From Gnetum montanum (taxonomy: Eukaryota > Streptophyta > Gnetopsida > Gnetales > Gnetaceae): a DNA stretch of 60,153 nucleotides. The first letter of the stretch is position 1. Each line of letters starts with the position of its first letter. The notes below the pieces were generated by a model. It saw only the letters and a program-made list of their open reading frames with translations. It made no database searches and was not told where the DNA came from. The stretch covers positions 1 to 60,153 of the forward strand of contig MNCI01011157.1 in the NCBI GenBank assembly GCA_015680685.1, given 5' to 3'. A program made the translations under genes and the position numbers. This document shows positions 10,671 through 23,300 of this stretch, one piece after another.

Positions 10671-11129
10671 GTGCTAGAGGTACTCCTTAGGACTCACCTC
10701 TAATGTCTTGGAGGTATAGAAGAAAAAAAAAAAAAGAATCAATGAGCCATGGATCACACTCTTGTGTAGAATGGGGCCTACAATGAAATTCATACTGATG
10801 CATCCCAATGAGAGTTAAATATCAAACATCTTTAGTGAGTCCATTTTCAATTGGCCATATAAGTAACACTCGACAGCCAACATCTATACTAATATCCAAG
10901 TAAGGCAAATCAAACATTGATAGTGGAGGGACACAAATAACATCTAATAAATTCAAATGATCCAAAAGGTCCAATAATTGACCTTAAACTAAAATTGACA
11001 TGTTAATATAGTCTACATCTAACTAAGTTGAATAAAGTTGAATGGTGTCAAGATGTGTCAAATTAAGCTTCAATGATAATAAAGGATTAAGAATGATAGA
11101 GTTAGGTAACCAAAACCTCAACATGACCT
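10671..11129. other. Unassigned AT-rich spacer
   Basis: No ORF, terminal repeat or structured element was recognised. There is an A run at 10721-10734. Confidence 0.5.
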
Positions 11130-11990
11130 CACCATGACTTGTGGTGGCTTACCATGGAGGATACACTCAAACACTCAAATGATATTGTAAAACATGAGGC
11201 TCTACAATCACACAATGGCTATTCTCAATGCAATACATAACCAATAGAGAGATTCTCACACAATCCAGGGATGATATCTCAATACATAAGAGTAGAGCAC
11301 ATAAGCCAATGGATAACGTAATTGACCTTGGAGTTGAAACCTCTATGCACTCACTCAATGTTCTCTCCTACATCTTGTCCAAGCTCTCATCAAGTCAAGA
11401 GCTCTCACTGAGAAATCTCATCTCACCACTCTTTATCTTTACAAGCATAGAATAATCCATATTTATTAAAAAGAAAAGAAAAGAAAAATCCTCAGAAACT
11501 TTTGTCAAGGTTCACTTGAAGATTCTTTGATGTTTTCTATTGTTTTCTATCTTCTTCCACTATTTTTTGAATTGGAACAATCAATTCTAGAAGTTTCTCG
11601 ATCGTATGGGTCATCTTTGGCCTTGGGAAGACATCTCTTATTAAATCCCAAATTTTGGACAAGATGTCTATTGTATTTGGGAGACTATCTCCTCCATGGG
11701 TGAGATGTCTTCTCCAAATCAAGATAACTTACCCAAGATGTCTCCATTGTTGGCAAGACATCTTCCTTGAGATGTCTTTACTTTGGTCAAGATGTCTCCG
11801 GCCAGACCAAGATGTCTTCTAAGAGGACTAAGCTCCCAGCCAAAGAACAAAACCTCACCATGACTCATGATGACAGATCACGACCTTACCACAACTCATG
11901 GTGTTGTAGGTTTATTAAAACAATAATTAGAAAATGCATGGGGCAACAGACTATCAATCATGACTTCACCACAATCCCACCATGACCTGA
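11130..11990 (-). repeat. Octamer-rich LTR-like segment, copy 1
   Basis: The part at 11190-11460 resembles the chromovirus LTRs at 31973-32837 and 45823-46701 (for example CATGAGGCTCTACAATC, matched near 46020 and 32150, and the block ATATTTATTAAAA). The following 250 bp hold about eight copies of AGATGTCT or its complement AGACATCT. Boundaries and TSD are not clear, and no PBS or coding adjoins it. It is most likely a diverged solo LTR or fragment of a related chromovirus family. Confidence 0.5.
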
Positions 11991-14128
11991 CCATGATGTG
12001 TGGTCAATGCCGATAATCACATCATGACTCATGGTTAACTTTTAGTTACCATATGGATTTCAAAAAAAAAAAGGTTGAAACAACAAAAAGAGACTAAGAA
12101 ATATTTAACAATTGCCAAGGGACATTGGGAACAAAGAGGATAAAGTCCAAAAAGCACAATTGACTCAACAAATCAAGGGAAAAGAGACCAAAATATTACA
12201 ATGCAATAAGGCATCCAAACCTTAAGAAAAACTTGTCAAATGATCATAAAACTTTGAAGACTAGGATTTGTATAAAACAACTAGAACCTATGTTAAGATG
12301 AATGTAATGAAAACATAACATTTATCAAACAAGAAATATCTATGCCCAAAAATAATTGGTAAATAAATTTTGACAAATCCCTTGAAACTTGAAATCAAAA
12401 AAATACAAAAATTACAACATAAGATACTATGACTTAACATACAAAAAATCATAGAATACTATTCATGCAAAGAAAAACCCAAATCTCAATCCAAATTCAC
12501 ATAGATCTATATAAATTAAATGATGCCTAACCTTCACTGAATGTGCACACATTCCTATAAATAAAAAAATAGCAAAAAGTCCCAAAATTACTCACTTAAA
12601 AGATCAAAGCACAAATCTATAATAACCCTTGATACTCAGTCATGAACTCTCGCAATTCCACCCTCATGAAGTAGTAGGGCTCCATGCACTGCCATAAGTC
12701 TTCAATTTGGCAACACTTCCACATTAAAGAAATTGGATGCCAAAGTGCTTCATTGAATGAAGTGTGGGGTTTGTATGGAAAAATAACCTAGCAAATCCAT
12801 TTTAAAAAAACTAGTTAATTTTCTAACATCTAAGCCATCCCAAAAGAAATCTACTAAAAAAATCTCATGTAACGTATGTAACCTCCTACAAAGCTAAAAT
12901 GCATGTTAAAACCATAAAAAATAGGAAACAATACATACAATAATAATTTAATGATTAAAAATAAATTATATGCCTATACAAAAATCATCTATGCCATCAC
13001 ATGCACATACCATGGTTTCCATGAGAATTTGCCAAAACTCATCCACAATGTTAGTGTACATTGCCTAATAATAATAATACATAAATAAAATATAAATGAA
13101 CATAAAATATAAAGCTTGAGAAATCTAACTAACCAATAACATAACATATAGGTGCCACAAGCACTAAGTACAAAGATAAACATACTAGCCAAAACATTAA
13201 AAAATTGGAGTTGTTACATCCATCATAGTGTTCAAGTTTGGTACATATCAAAATTTATTATTCTCTTTCTTTTTATGTAATATACAAGAAGATGAAATTT
13301 TTCTTGTTTACTCTAAAAATTAATTTTTTAATTCTTTAATGATAACTATCCCTAGTATAGAGATTGTTACCTTTTCTCTAATTATGGTTGTTATCTATTG
13401 TTCACTATTTTTCTGATTCCATAAAATATTAGTAATAATTATAATGGTAATAATCATCTATGGGATTTTCCCTTTCTGTCTTTCTTTTTTTTTTCCTGAA
13501 AAAATAAACATTAGAGATTGTTTATCCTCTATTTTAGCTTGAGAGAACAAAGAAAATCTTTGATCATGTATGTTTCTTTGCTTTTCATAAAATGAACTTA
13601 CATGAATTATGATTAGAAGCCTTTGGGCCCTAGGCTAAGAAATTCATCTTTCCTTCGAGAATGCAATTGATTGATGTGTCTTGCATGAAGCATGTGGTAT
13701 TTCTGGGATCATTAACTAATTTTTAAGATAATAATGGATTGATCCCAATACCTTGAATTGATGGCTTGCATTGTTTATTTATTTTTTATACACCTTGCCT
13801 TGGATGTGGACATAGACACCATTGTCTAAACCTACCCATGCATATGATTACTTCAACTTAATATCCTAAGCCATTAGACTTGAGGGGGTTGAGTTACATA
13901 ATACCTAAAGGTTTTAACTGATGCAAGTGTTATTTGTTAAGTATGCAACTATGTTACATATGATTCTTCACCTATATCATGGGGGTATATCAAGGCAAAG
14001 TTCAAAAATGATGGTTGATCCAAGCCTTATTTGTGTAGTTTAAAATCTAAAGAGAACCCAATGCATAGTTGGATGGTGACTGGATTCTTCAAGTTGGATG
14101 GCCCTAAATGTGGAATGAAATACCATAT
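11991..14128. other. Unassigned AT-rich sequence
   Basis: I see no gene and no recognisable element. Short poly-A tracts occur (for example near 12061). Near 11855-12040 there are several CATGACTCATGG-like dyads with a TGACTCA core. Very old, unrecognisable transposon sequence is the likely content. Confidence 0.4.
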
Positions 14129-14178
14129 TGCGCACGCGCGTGCACACACACATGTATGTATGTATGTATGTATATGTG
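14129..14178. repeat. 50-bp alternating purine-pyrimidine tract
   Basis: It consists of GCGCACGCGCG, then CA repeats, then ATGT repeats. Every step from 14129 to 14178 alternates purine and pyrimidine, the pattern that favours left-handed Z-DNA. It is a compound microsatellite by origin. Confidence 0.85.
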
Positions 14179-14633
14179 ATTCCTAACCATTGTTTGAAGC
14201 CTATTATAAATTAGATGATATAGTTTGACAAACATATAGTGGAGGATTAGGATTTAATCCAATCACATTTGTTTGTGCTGCTTGTAAAAAAAAACTTGAA
14301 ACAAGAAAGTCATCCAAATGTTTAATGTTTTCTAGCTTATTAAGGGATGAAAAGTGTTGGCCATCACACTTGTCTATGCTAATCTTTGAGGCATCTTAGT
14401 ACTACTAGAGATAGAAAATATGCAATCAATACATCAATCTTTAGAATTATGAAGAGTAGTAAGGTCTCATCTCTTTAACAACTTGTTATGACTAATGAGA
14501 GAAGGAGGTACCCATACCATATAATTAAATCATCATTACAATGAGCCATATTCTTATTAGTTGATAATGTAAGTCTAGCTTAATGTTTTAAGAGAATTGG
14601 GGGAGAAAAGTTATACTGATTTTAGAGGGTGGT

Positions 14634-15515
14634 TGATGAAGTGTCAAAGTGTCTCATTGATGAGTTCCTATTAACGTGGTGTTGCCCCATTGATGGGGCC
14701 ACATCGATGTAGCGTTTCCTGTGTTTATGAGGCCTTGTCAATGCAGCTCCATAATAAAGTCTATAAATATATGCTTATCTACTATGTTTATGGGAAGTAT
14801 AGTCATAGTTGTAGCAGAGCTCTTATAGTTTTGTCATTTGAGAGTTAGAATATTTTTCTGAGTGCCCATAGCAAGAGTTAGAAAGTGTACAGATCTTTAT
14901 TTGAGCACTGATGTACCTGAGCACACTAGTGTGAATGGCAATATAGATGAGCCCTTTGATCAAATCTTGCAACACTTGGAATAGATTAATGATTTATTTC
15001 TGCATTTGCTATTTTCATTAATTACATGATTAATTAAGATAAGTAAGACTTTGATTAATTAACTAATTAAGCTAAATAGATTAAACACATAAGTACATCC
15101 ACTTCGAGCATAACATGCAGTGCTTGGTAATCCTAGCAATGCTTAACACTTGGTAACCCAACAACGTTGTATGCATTCAAGATGTGTATAGAAAACGGGA
15201 CTAGATGCTTATGTTAGGATAGTTAGTTATTAATTAGCAATTTGATTAGTTAAATATGTTAATAAATTGAGTTTCAACTTATTATCAATTTTAGGTAAAT
15301 GAAATATAAAATAATAAAAATCACGTACCCCAATTACACTTAACCATATAACTAAGCTTCACAAGTGTAGTTGGGAAGACAACGATCATCATGATTAGAT
15401 TTCACTTCCTAGAACCAACATACTTAGGAACTTAAGGTCTGCGAAATTTGACCAGATTGTGTAGGAACACTTGTAATTCATATGGTTTAGCATAGGGTAT
15501 ACTCGCTGCTCATAA
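14634..15515 (+). repeat. Divergent solo family A LTR with TSD GTGGT
   Basis: This is an 882-bp plus-strand LTR starting TGATGAAG and ending CTGCTCATAA (CATCA with one change). It is flanked by perfect 5-bp duplications GTGGT at 14629-14633 and 15516-15520. It shares the family A layout: TATAAATA at about 14763, TGCCCATAGCAAGAGTTAG, ACAGATCTTTATTTGAGCA, TGTACCTGAGCACAC, and TTGGTAATCC then TTGGTAACCC. The U3 has no GATATCGCG cluster. Instead it has ATTGATGGGGC, CATCGATGTAGC and GTCAATGCAGC in a row. No internal sequence remains, so LTR-LTR recombination deleted the element. Confidence 0.85.
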
Positions 15516-15520
15516 GTGGT

Positions 15521-16097
15521 TATAAGGGGTCCTACAGATTTGGTGCTAAGTTGTTGATTATCTAGTATTTCATGATTGTGATGGATTTGTGTGTTGTTGA
15601 TGTTCTCATGACTTGTATGATGAATAACACCTTTGGTATGTATTGGTTGAATGATGGGTTCATGATTGGTTGAATGAGTTATTGCTCTTATTTGTGATTA
15701 ATCTTAGTTTGTTGATGTATGTTGTTGTGTATTACTAGATGCAAGTACTATGTATTGTTTATTGATATAGCATCTATTAATGAAATGAAGAAATGAAGTT
15801 GCTACTATGCTTTGATTAGTTAGGTATTGAATTACCTATGTGTATAAGAATGATTTTTAAAATCGATTAAATTTTTCCTTTGCAAATTATATAAATTAGT
15901 GTGGGTATCTCATATACATGCTTTGTTGTGTATTCGAACAAATTTTAGATTCATTATTTATAGCTACTAATGTGCAGATGCCAACAATTAAGGAATCAAA
16001 TTTGGAAAGAAAAGAAAAAACTTCTTTACATTATGTCTCAAAGGCTAAGATAGGAATGTTTTACTTACCAAGAATGATTTTTCTAAAAATAAACAAA

Positions 16098-16147
<50 letters not shown>

Positions 16148-17129
16148 NTGTATAATATTATGTAGATTTCTTCATACACTATTCTTTAGAGTTTCATTAG
16201 ATAATAGACATGGCTATAGAAAGGTCATGCGATGATTTTTTAATGTATGGTAAGACAAGGTAATAATAAATCATGAATATAAAATGTAAAATTTTGTATC
16301 TTAAAAAAGAGAAGGTGATTTACTTGGTCTTATATCTTAGAGTTGCACCTTTTCATGTGGTCATTTGAAAACCTCATTTTTGCATTTTATGACATGATTC
16401 AAATCAAGGAATCCTACTATAAAATGAAGCACAATTACATAGTTATTGCTGGTAAATTTAGAAATGATATGTTAAGAAAAAAAAGGAATAGAGATGGATG
16501 TTATATTTGAATGTCTTATACTTATTACTTTTTTCATAATGTTATATTTTGAGGAAATGAATATGAGATTTGACAAAATTAGAATTCTAAAAAGTTTAAT
16601 GTTACAGATCCTAGAATTGAACTTGCAGCATGTTATAATATATTTTAAATAATTTTAATGATGATGATGAAAAGAATTGAAGTAATTACTTGGTGATATA
16701 GAAAAATTTTTAGAACAAAGAAATAACAAGAATAGTTTCTAAGAAAGAATTAGTTACAAGAAACAACTTATTGTCTCTTGAATTTCATTAGTTATAACGA
16801 GAGAGCTAATATGAAGAAGGGTATGGCTATGAGGAAAAGAGAACAACCATAATAGAGTGGTTGAAAAACTTAAAGAAATAGCAAAAAAAGAATACTATGA
16901 CTATTACAAAAGATAGCAAAATGAAATAAAATTAGAACTTAGTGGCTGAAAAGAAAAAGGCACTAACAAAAGAAGATTGTCACTACCTCAAAAAATAGTA
17001 GATTGAAACAAAATCAAAGTTGAGAAACAATATAACATACTAATAAATTATTGTTAGTATGAAAGAAATCTAAGAATGTAAGATGTTCTTCATGCTATGT
17101 TTGTTGATGGACAACAGTAGTTGATTATC
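15521..17129. other. Unassigned AT-rich sequence left of the copia element
   Basis: No coding or terminal repeat was recognised apart from the GA microsatellite. It would be continuous with 30696 onward before the copia insertion. Confidence 0.45.
16103..16147. repeat. (AG)n microsatellite next to an N
   Basis: About 22 AG units end at an N at 16148. The N probably marks the place where the assembly could not settle the length of the run. The open frame that crosses the tract, repeating Glu-Arg, is not a gene. Confidence 0.95.
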
Positions 17130-17134
17130 TTAAT

Positions 17135-18591
17135 TAATGGTTGCTAAGACTTAAAAGTGAGCCTAGAAATCCCACAGAGGATGTCAATCTTTTAAAAAAT
17201 GATGTCAAAGGAAGTATACACTACAAAGTAAAGTTTCATATCAAAGAAAAATGTTAAAAATGAAATGAAGCACTTTGACTAGTACATCAACCAACATACA
17301 AACACTACATCATACATGAAGTTGCTCAAACTACTTTAATTTTCCTTTTTAGTTTTATGTTCTCCTATTCTCTTAAATTATTAAATCTTCTCACTACACC
17401 TCTTAAATGCATATATTGAATAGGATTTTATAGTATTTTAGGGATCTAAGATAGAAGTAGAGATAAACATAAAGAACCTAGACAAGGCCCATTATAGGAT
17501 TTGGCCTTATCACAAATTTCAGCCCATAAAAAGTGAGATATGATTCAATTAACATGATAAATAAATAATATCATATTTTGTTAAATCATAATTCCCATGT
17601 AAAAGTAGACATCATTAGCTATCTAGCAGTTGAAACCACAGTGGAAAATGTGATTGTATGAGAGAGATATGGAGTTTTGAAGTTTGAGGTCTAGAAGTGC
17701 ATAGTGTTTAAATTTAGTAGCTTCTAGCTTAAAATAAAATGAAGCAACTTGGCTTAGGTGGCTAGAAAAGAGAAGATAAGGCATTGAATAGATGGTTATG
17801 AGATCAAGATACAAAATTTCAAGCTACTAAAATTTTAATTAGAACCCTTAAACCCTGTTAATGTGATAGGTGAATTTGAGGTGATGGGGCCACTACTAAC
17901 ATGGTAGATGTGTGGACTAGTGGACTTGTGTTGAGTCGCTACAAATGTGTACTTTTAGGTATTGATGTGGATGTAGTGTTGTACTAATATTAATGTGGCA
18001 CTAATGTGGATTTGTAGGCCTTGATGTGGCATTAACGTCATCTTGTTGACTATTAAGATTATCACATTCATCTTCATTATTGATATGGTGGCTAGAATGG
18101 ATTTGTTGACATGATGGATGACATGGACTTGTGTTGACTTTTGGTCAAAGATTTACTAAATCTTTGATAAACCAGAGGACTCTATTTTCTGCAAATGAGG
18201 GATCAATTCTAAGATTTTTCAATATGCAAGACATAATGGTATTATCATATTTGACATGAGAGATCATTTTAAGGTACTTACAAGAGGTAGCATTTATTTT
18301 AATGAATATTTAAAGCTTTGTTTTGCATCAAACACAAGACATTTCAAAACTAGATTGCTTATGCTAGCATCTCAGTTTTCATAAGCTTATGACACTTGAA
18401 AAAAAATCTTCTCCTTTCTAGTTTTAGAAGAAAAATGATGTGGGATGTGTTGAGCTCTAATAGCACATTGATGAGTTGAATCATCAAACCTATGTTTATT
18501 AGTATATCTTCAAGATGGGTTGCACCATCATAGAAGAGTGAATAAAGAGATTTATGTGACCTTAATAACATGCTGGTAAAAAGTTCCAAGA
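17135..18591 (-). repeat. Copia 3' LTR (about 1.46 kb)
   Basis: It matches 29393-30690 over its length, for example ACCAACATACAAACA near 17289 and 29528, and AGAGAGATATGG near 17661 and 29887. Its end at 17135 reads TAATGGTTGC where the other LTR has TGAAGGTTAC, so the terminal TG has mutated. It is longer than its partner, so indels have built up since insertion. Confidence 0.88.
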
Positions 18592-18601
18592 AGCTCCTCT
18601 T
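18592..18601 (-). promoter_or_regulatory. Copia polypurine tract
   Basis: On the minus strand this reads AAGAGGAGCT directly before the 3' LTR start. It is a purine-rich tract of the expected kind and position. Confidence 0.6.
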
Positions 18602-18649
18602 GGATGTTAAGATCACATAAAAAAATGAATAGCTACTACTACTATTTTA

Positions 18650-19724
18650 GCTAGTGTAGTTCTAGATTTTATTCTAAAATTTTTCTTGTTCCATCAATTC
18701 TTCCTATTAATCTTAATGTCAAGGATATTTAACTATTCCTGTAACTCTTCAAATCTTTATTTATCAATAGCCTTTATAAAAAGATTTGCTAGTTGACATC
18801 TAGTAGGATAATATTCAATAGAAATTAGACTAGTTGTAACCAAATCACAAATAAAGTAATATCTGACCTTGATATGTTTAGTTTTAGCATGTTGTACTAG
18901 ATTTTCTGTGATTGGAATGGTTGATTGACTATCATTAAGTAGCTTTATAGGCATTTTTATTAGAATGATGAATTCTTTTTAAAACTTTTCTAACCATACT
19001 AATTATTGACTTGGATGATGAATGTCCATGTATTTCACTTTTGTTTTGGATACTACAACACTTGCTTGCTTCTTACTACACCAATAAAATAAACTACAAC
19101 TAAGCAACATAGCATAACCATTAGTACTTTCATGATCATCTAAACATCAAGCCCAATTTGAATCAGCATATCCCAATAGATTTAATTATTATTGGCTTCA
19201 TAAAACAATCCAAAAGAACTTGTATAATTAATGTAAACTTCTTTATGTAGGAAGCATGTGTAAATGAGATGGGGAAGTCATAAACCTAGAAATCACACTG
19301 ATTGCAAATTGAGAATTTGCCTTGGCAACTATTAGATACATCACATTAATAACCTTAGATAATTTTGAACTTACTAATAATAGTATGCATATTGGCTTGT
19401 TGTTGTCCTACTTAAATTTTTGAAGCATGCTTTCTACATAATTTTACTAGTTTAGAAAACAATCCCATTCTACATCTTCTCAATCTATATACCTAAGTAG
19501 TAAGATAATAATCTTAAATCTATCATTTCAAATTTCTACATCATATTTCTCTTAAATTGTCCAACTAGTATATCATTAGTATTTCCAAATATGATATTTT
19601 CAACATATATCATAACCAAGTTCATGTCTTTTTCTTTTACTTTCCTATATAACATATTTTCTGAAGAACATTTCTCATAGTTTTGCTTTTGCAAATAGCT
19701 ATCCAATCTACCATACGAAGCACT
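18650..19724 (-). pseudogene. Copia reverse transcriptase (3' part) and RNase H, decayed
   Basis: On the minus strand, 19772-19536 includes YGRLDSYLQKQNYEKC and MIYVENIIFGNTND, the copia reverse transcriptase core. The catalytic YVDD is YVEN here, so both aspartates are lost. Downstream, 18954-18757 reads as the RNase H end, with a VQHAKTKHIKVRYYFI block and a YYPTRCQLANLFIKA block typical of copia C-termini. Stops and frame changes separate the two. The upstream half lies at 26293-26890, beyond the inserted element. Confidence 0.85.
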
Positions 19725-19729
19725 AGGTG

Positions 19730-20301
19730 TGAGAGATGTCTTAGGGTAGCGGTTCTCTTGGGCCATCCCCATGGTTTAGGGACCATGGAACACTTTGAGG
19801 AGCCCTTGGGTGTCACTTAAGTGTTAGAAAACCCATCTCGGCTTAGTGGTACCAAGCCAGTAGTAGGACTCCCTCCTATTGCACCCCTCTCTAAGTCTTC
19901 TTCATGCTACCCTGACTTGGAGAACTACATGGCCTTGATTCTGTAGTGGTCATAAATATGTAGGCAACTAGGACTAGATAGTTTTCATGTAGTGCCAAGT
20001 CAAACCTTGTACCAGATAATAAGGGGTTTGGGGGTGAATTTCCCCCTTGTAGATGCATCGTTTTCCCTTCCACCGATGTTGTCTATAGGGTTTCTTGTGT
20101 GCTTGTTTTCAAGGTCCTTGTTCAAAGTTAGTTGTTCTCCTTGAGGTGCATCCCCATATATTAAGAATTTATGTTGCTACTTGCACCCTTCCTTGGTTTG
20201 CTTGATTATTAGAGGCATATTCCCTATGTCTTCCGCCCTTGATCCATTGGATCTTAGTGAACTCCTTGGGGTGTCGACAACATAGGGACAATGTTGTTAC
20301 A
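19730..20301 (+). repeat. 5' LTR of the LARD-like element (572 bp)
   Basis: It starts TGAGAGATGTCTTAGG and ends GTTGTTACA. Internal landmarks shared with the 3' LTR are GGGCCATCCCCATGG, CATGGAACACTTTGAGG and GATCCATTGGATCTTAG. Confidence 0.93.
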
Positions 20302-20303
20302 AA

Positions 20304-20315
20304 TGGTGTTAGAGC
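20304..20315 (+). promoter_or_regulatory. Primer-binding site, initiator tRNA-Met type
   Basis: TGGTGTTAGAGC lies two bases after the 5' LTR. The standard site is TGGTATCAGAGC, giving two mismatches, both transitions. This fixes the element's orientation. Confidence 0.85.
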
Positions 20316-23300
20316 TTTTTTTTGGAATTGTGTTGTGATATGCATGTGCCCTTTGGCTATGCTACACCATTGAGGGATTTCTATTTATGGTCCTTTTGGA
20401 TTGATATGTAGGTGATATAGGATCATTTCCTTATGTGTTCCTTGAAGAGTTATCTTATGATAAGATTCTTATGCTCTTCATTATGGGGTCGATGTTACGT
20501 TATGAGAAATTCATGTATGTTGTTCTCTTGGAGGATGTATAAAATTATGTTGTGGTATTGTCCTCAACTGGTGTATTTGTGGTTGGAATAGTTGCCATTT
20601 TACTTTGGTATGGTAGAGGAGAGTTTTATTCAAAACATATAAATTGTTGTTGCTCAAGGAGCTCTTACCTCTGGTCTCCAGTAATTCATCTAGGATGAAT
20701 TGGACCTAGTCTCCATTTTGGTCTTCACCCAGATGGCATTGATTGAATTGTGCAAGATGCAGTATCCTTGCACTCCCACTCATCATAGAGATAGTGAGTA
20801 TGGGAATTACAAATTGGAACATGTTCGTTCCAAAGTACCTTAGGATGGAGGGCCTTCAGACATGTGCTCCCAGTGAGCCTTGTTCTGGGTGGATTAAGAT
20901 TGTTGCCAGCAGACTTCGTACATTCATGTTTGCGATTGTATGTTTGTCTAGTTGTGTAGGCATGTCTTCCTTGGTTGCATTTTCAAATTCTACATGTGAG
21001 TCACTTTTGTCATGTCTATCTTTCGTAATGCAAGGCTTTGTGCTTTATGCAGTGTGATGACTTGTTGTTGGGATTGTTGAGGATGCATTTTGAGGCCATT
21101 TGTGCCATCCCAAGGCCAAATGTTGGTGGTCCTTGTTTTGACAACCTCTTGTGCTTTGGGCATGATTGCCCTTGTTTTAAACCTTTCATGTGTTCTCCCT
21201 CATTTGAGCTGGTTGTGTTGCCCTTGGTTTTTTGGCATCACTTCTTTGGTTGGTGACATTTCTTTGGGCATTTTGATTTGGAGAGCTTTTGAAGTAGATC
21301 ATCTTATTGTTGGTTCTTGTTTAGACCTCACCTCTCTTGATGAGAGTCTTTCTTGTGGATGCATCCTCTTTGATGTTGCTCCTTGTAGCGAGAATTGGAG
21401 CTCTGTTAAGACCTATTATTGGCTAGACCTTGGTATCCCTCCTTATTTTCTTGTTGGGATAACAAACCTCTATTGCCCATGCCTCTTATGAATTGTTAAT
21501 ATTTTGATCTTGGTGGGAACCAATGTTAATGGCTAGGAACATTTGTTGTATATGAATCTTGGATTTTCAGCATGTTTTAGTTCTTTTTCTTGGTGTGCCT
21601 CATGATATATTCTTTTGTGTGAGTGTATCTAATTGATCCATCAATGTTTTGCATGATTTATCTCTATTCATGTTGTGGAGGTCTTGCTCTTTATGATGTT
21701 GTGAGATTGATATTTCTTTGTTGTGTGATCATGCTTGGATGTTGTATATGAGGTTGATGTGTTGAACATGTTCCTTCTAACTTCTCCATTTTTGATCTAT
21801 TGTCTTAGCCTTGTAGGTAGTATAGGTATAAAGATGCAGCTAGTGGTGACCTTAGTTGATTCTGTGAGCACTATGTCTATGGGGAAGAGGTATGCTCTTG
21901 AAGCCTTCATGAATTGGTTACTTGGTCTTGGAATCCCAACATTGGGTTATGGATTTATTAGTATCATTATTGTGGTGGAGCAACTGGTACATCATGATTT
22001 GTTTGCCTCTTAGTGCTGGGTAAGCACTAACAGGGGATGGTGGTCCATCCTAGACCCTATGGATATTAGGTTAGTAGATGACATAGAATTGTATCCCTGG
22101 CCATGCTAGATACCAAAGGCCCAGGAGTGGCCAATGCCTTGAGGTCTCATTGTGGTAGGTGGTGGATTCTCGGTTGGAATCGCATGTTGTTTGATAATTG
22201 TGTTCATGTCCTGGTTCATTTTCATTCGATGGTAGTGCACTAGTTGTTTGTGTACATGTAGTGCACTGTGCTAGTTGTTCGTGTATGTGCAATGTAGTGT
22301 GATAGTTTTTTGTGTACACAGAGACAGGTTTTGATGGGCTCAGGTAGTTTGTCTTATAGCCTTCTAGGCCTAGGTAGCATTCCCAAATGCCATGTATTAT
22401 GCCCACTAAATGTATTCTTATCCTTGGGTGTGTGAGATTATAATGTAATCTTGTGATGTACTCAGTTTTGATAGTTTATGCACACAAACGTGCTAGATGT
22501 TATTTCCTTATGTGAATCAGTTGTCTTCTATGTGAATCAATTGTCTTCTCATTGTAGGCCTGTGCCACACCTTGTGACAAGGCCAAACTTGATGTACAGT
22601 GTTTTCCTTCTGCTCATCCTTGAAGCACCTCCTCTCTATGTTGTAAGTAGCCTTTGTGTCCTGATGTGTAATTCTATTGAAAGCCCCATGTAAAATTCTA
22701 TTTGTTGATAAATGGTGTTGTAATGAGGAGGATAGGGCATGCTCTTGCCCAAGATGCTCTCGAACTAATGCTTTGGATTCTTGGTGATATTGGCATGCCA
22801 TGATGGTGTGTCCTTCAGCAAACATTCTTGAGATAGGATAAGTTTTGGGAACTTTTCCTCTTGGGTTCCTTGATTGCCATGAATCTTATTCATAGGTGAT
22901 CAATGGTGGAATGTAGTTTGAAATTCAAACAAATTGGTTTGGTGAGCTTGATCTTAATAGCAGGTGGTTCACGGTGGCCATGTCAATTGCAATGGTAGAC
23001 TAAAATTTCAAAGCAAAGGTGATGCTGTTATGTCTAGCTATAGGGTAGAATTAAGTTTTGGGTATCAGCATCTAGACTCCCTCTTCCATGGTTGGATGTG
23101 GTCTTTGGAGCAGGTTTTCCAAGAATTGGGATGGTGGTCCATTCTTCAATAAAGAACATTATAGTTACATAAATTGTGACTTCTCTTGGTGGCCTTGTAG
23201 GGTGGACTTGTATGTGCTTGAAAGCACTTGAGCCTATGCTCTCATGATTGGGGGCTTTTGGTGCTTTTGTGGACTATGGGATGCTCTCATGACTGGTTGC

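Noticed and set aside
15918-16235. 105-residue frame with a Glu-Arg run
   Set aside because: It is made by a GA microsatellite and crosses an N; no known motif.
20743-22013. Several 70-130 residue frames inside the LARD-like element
   Set aside because: None shows retroelement or host protein motifs; they overlap each other in different frames, and the interior has no coherent frame.
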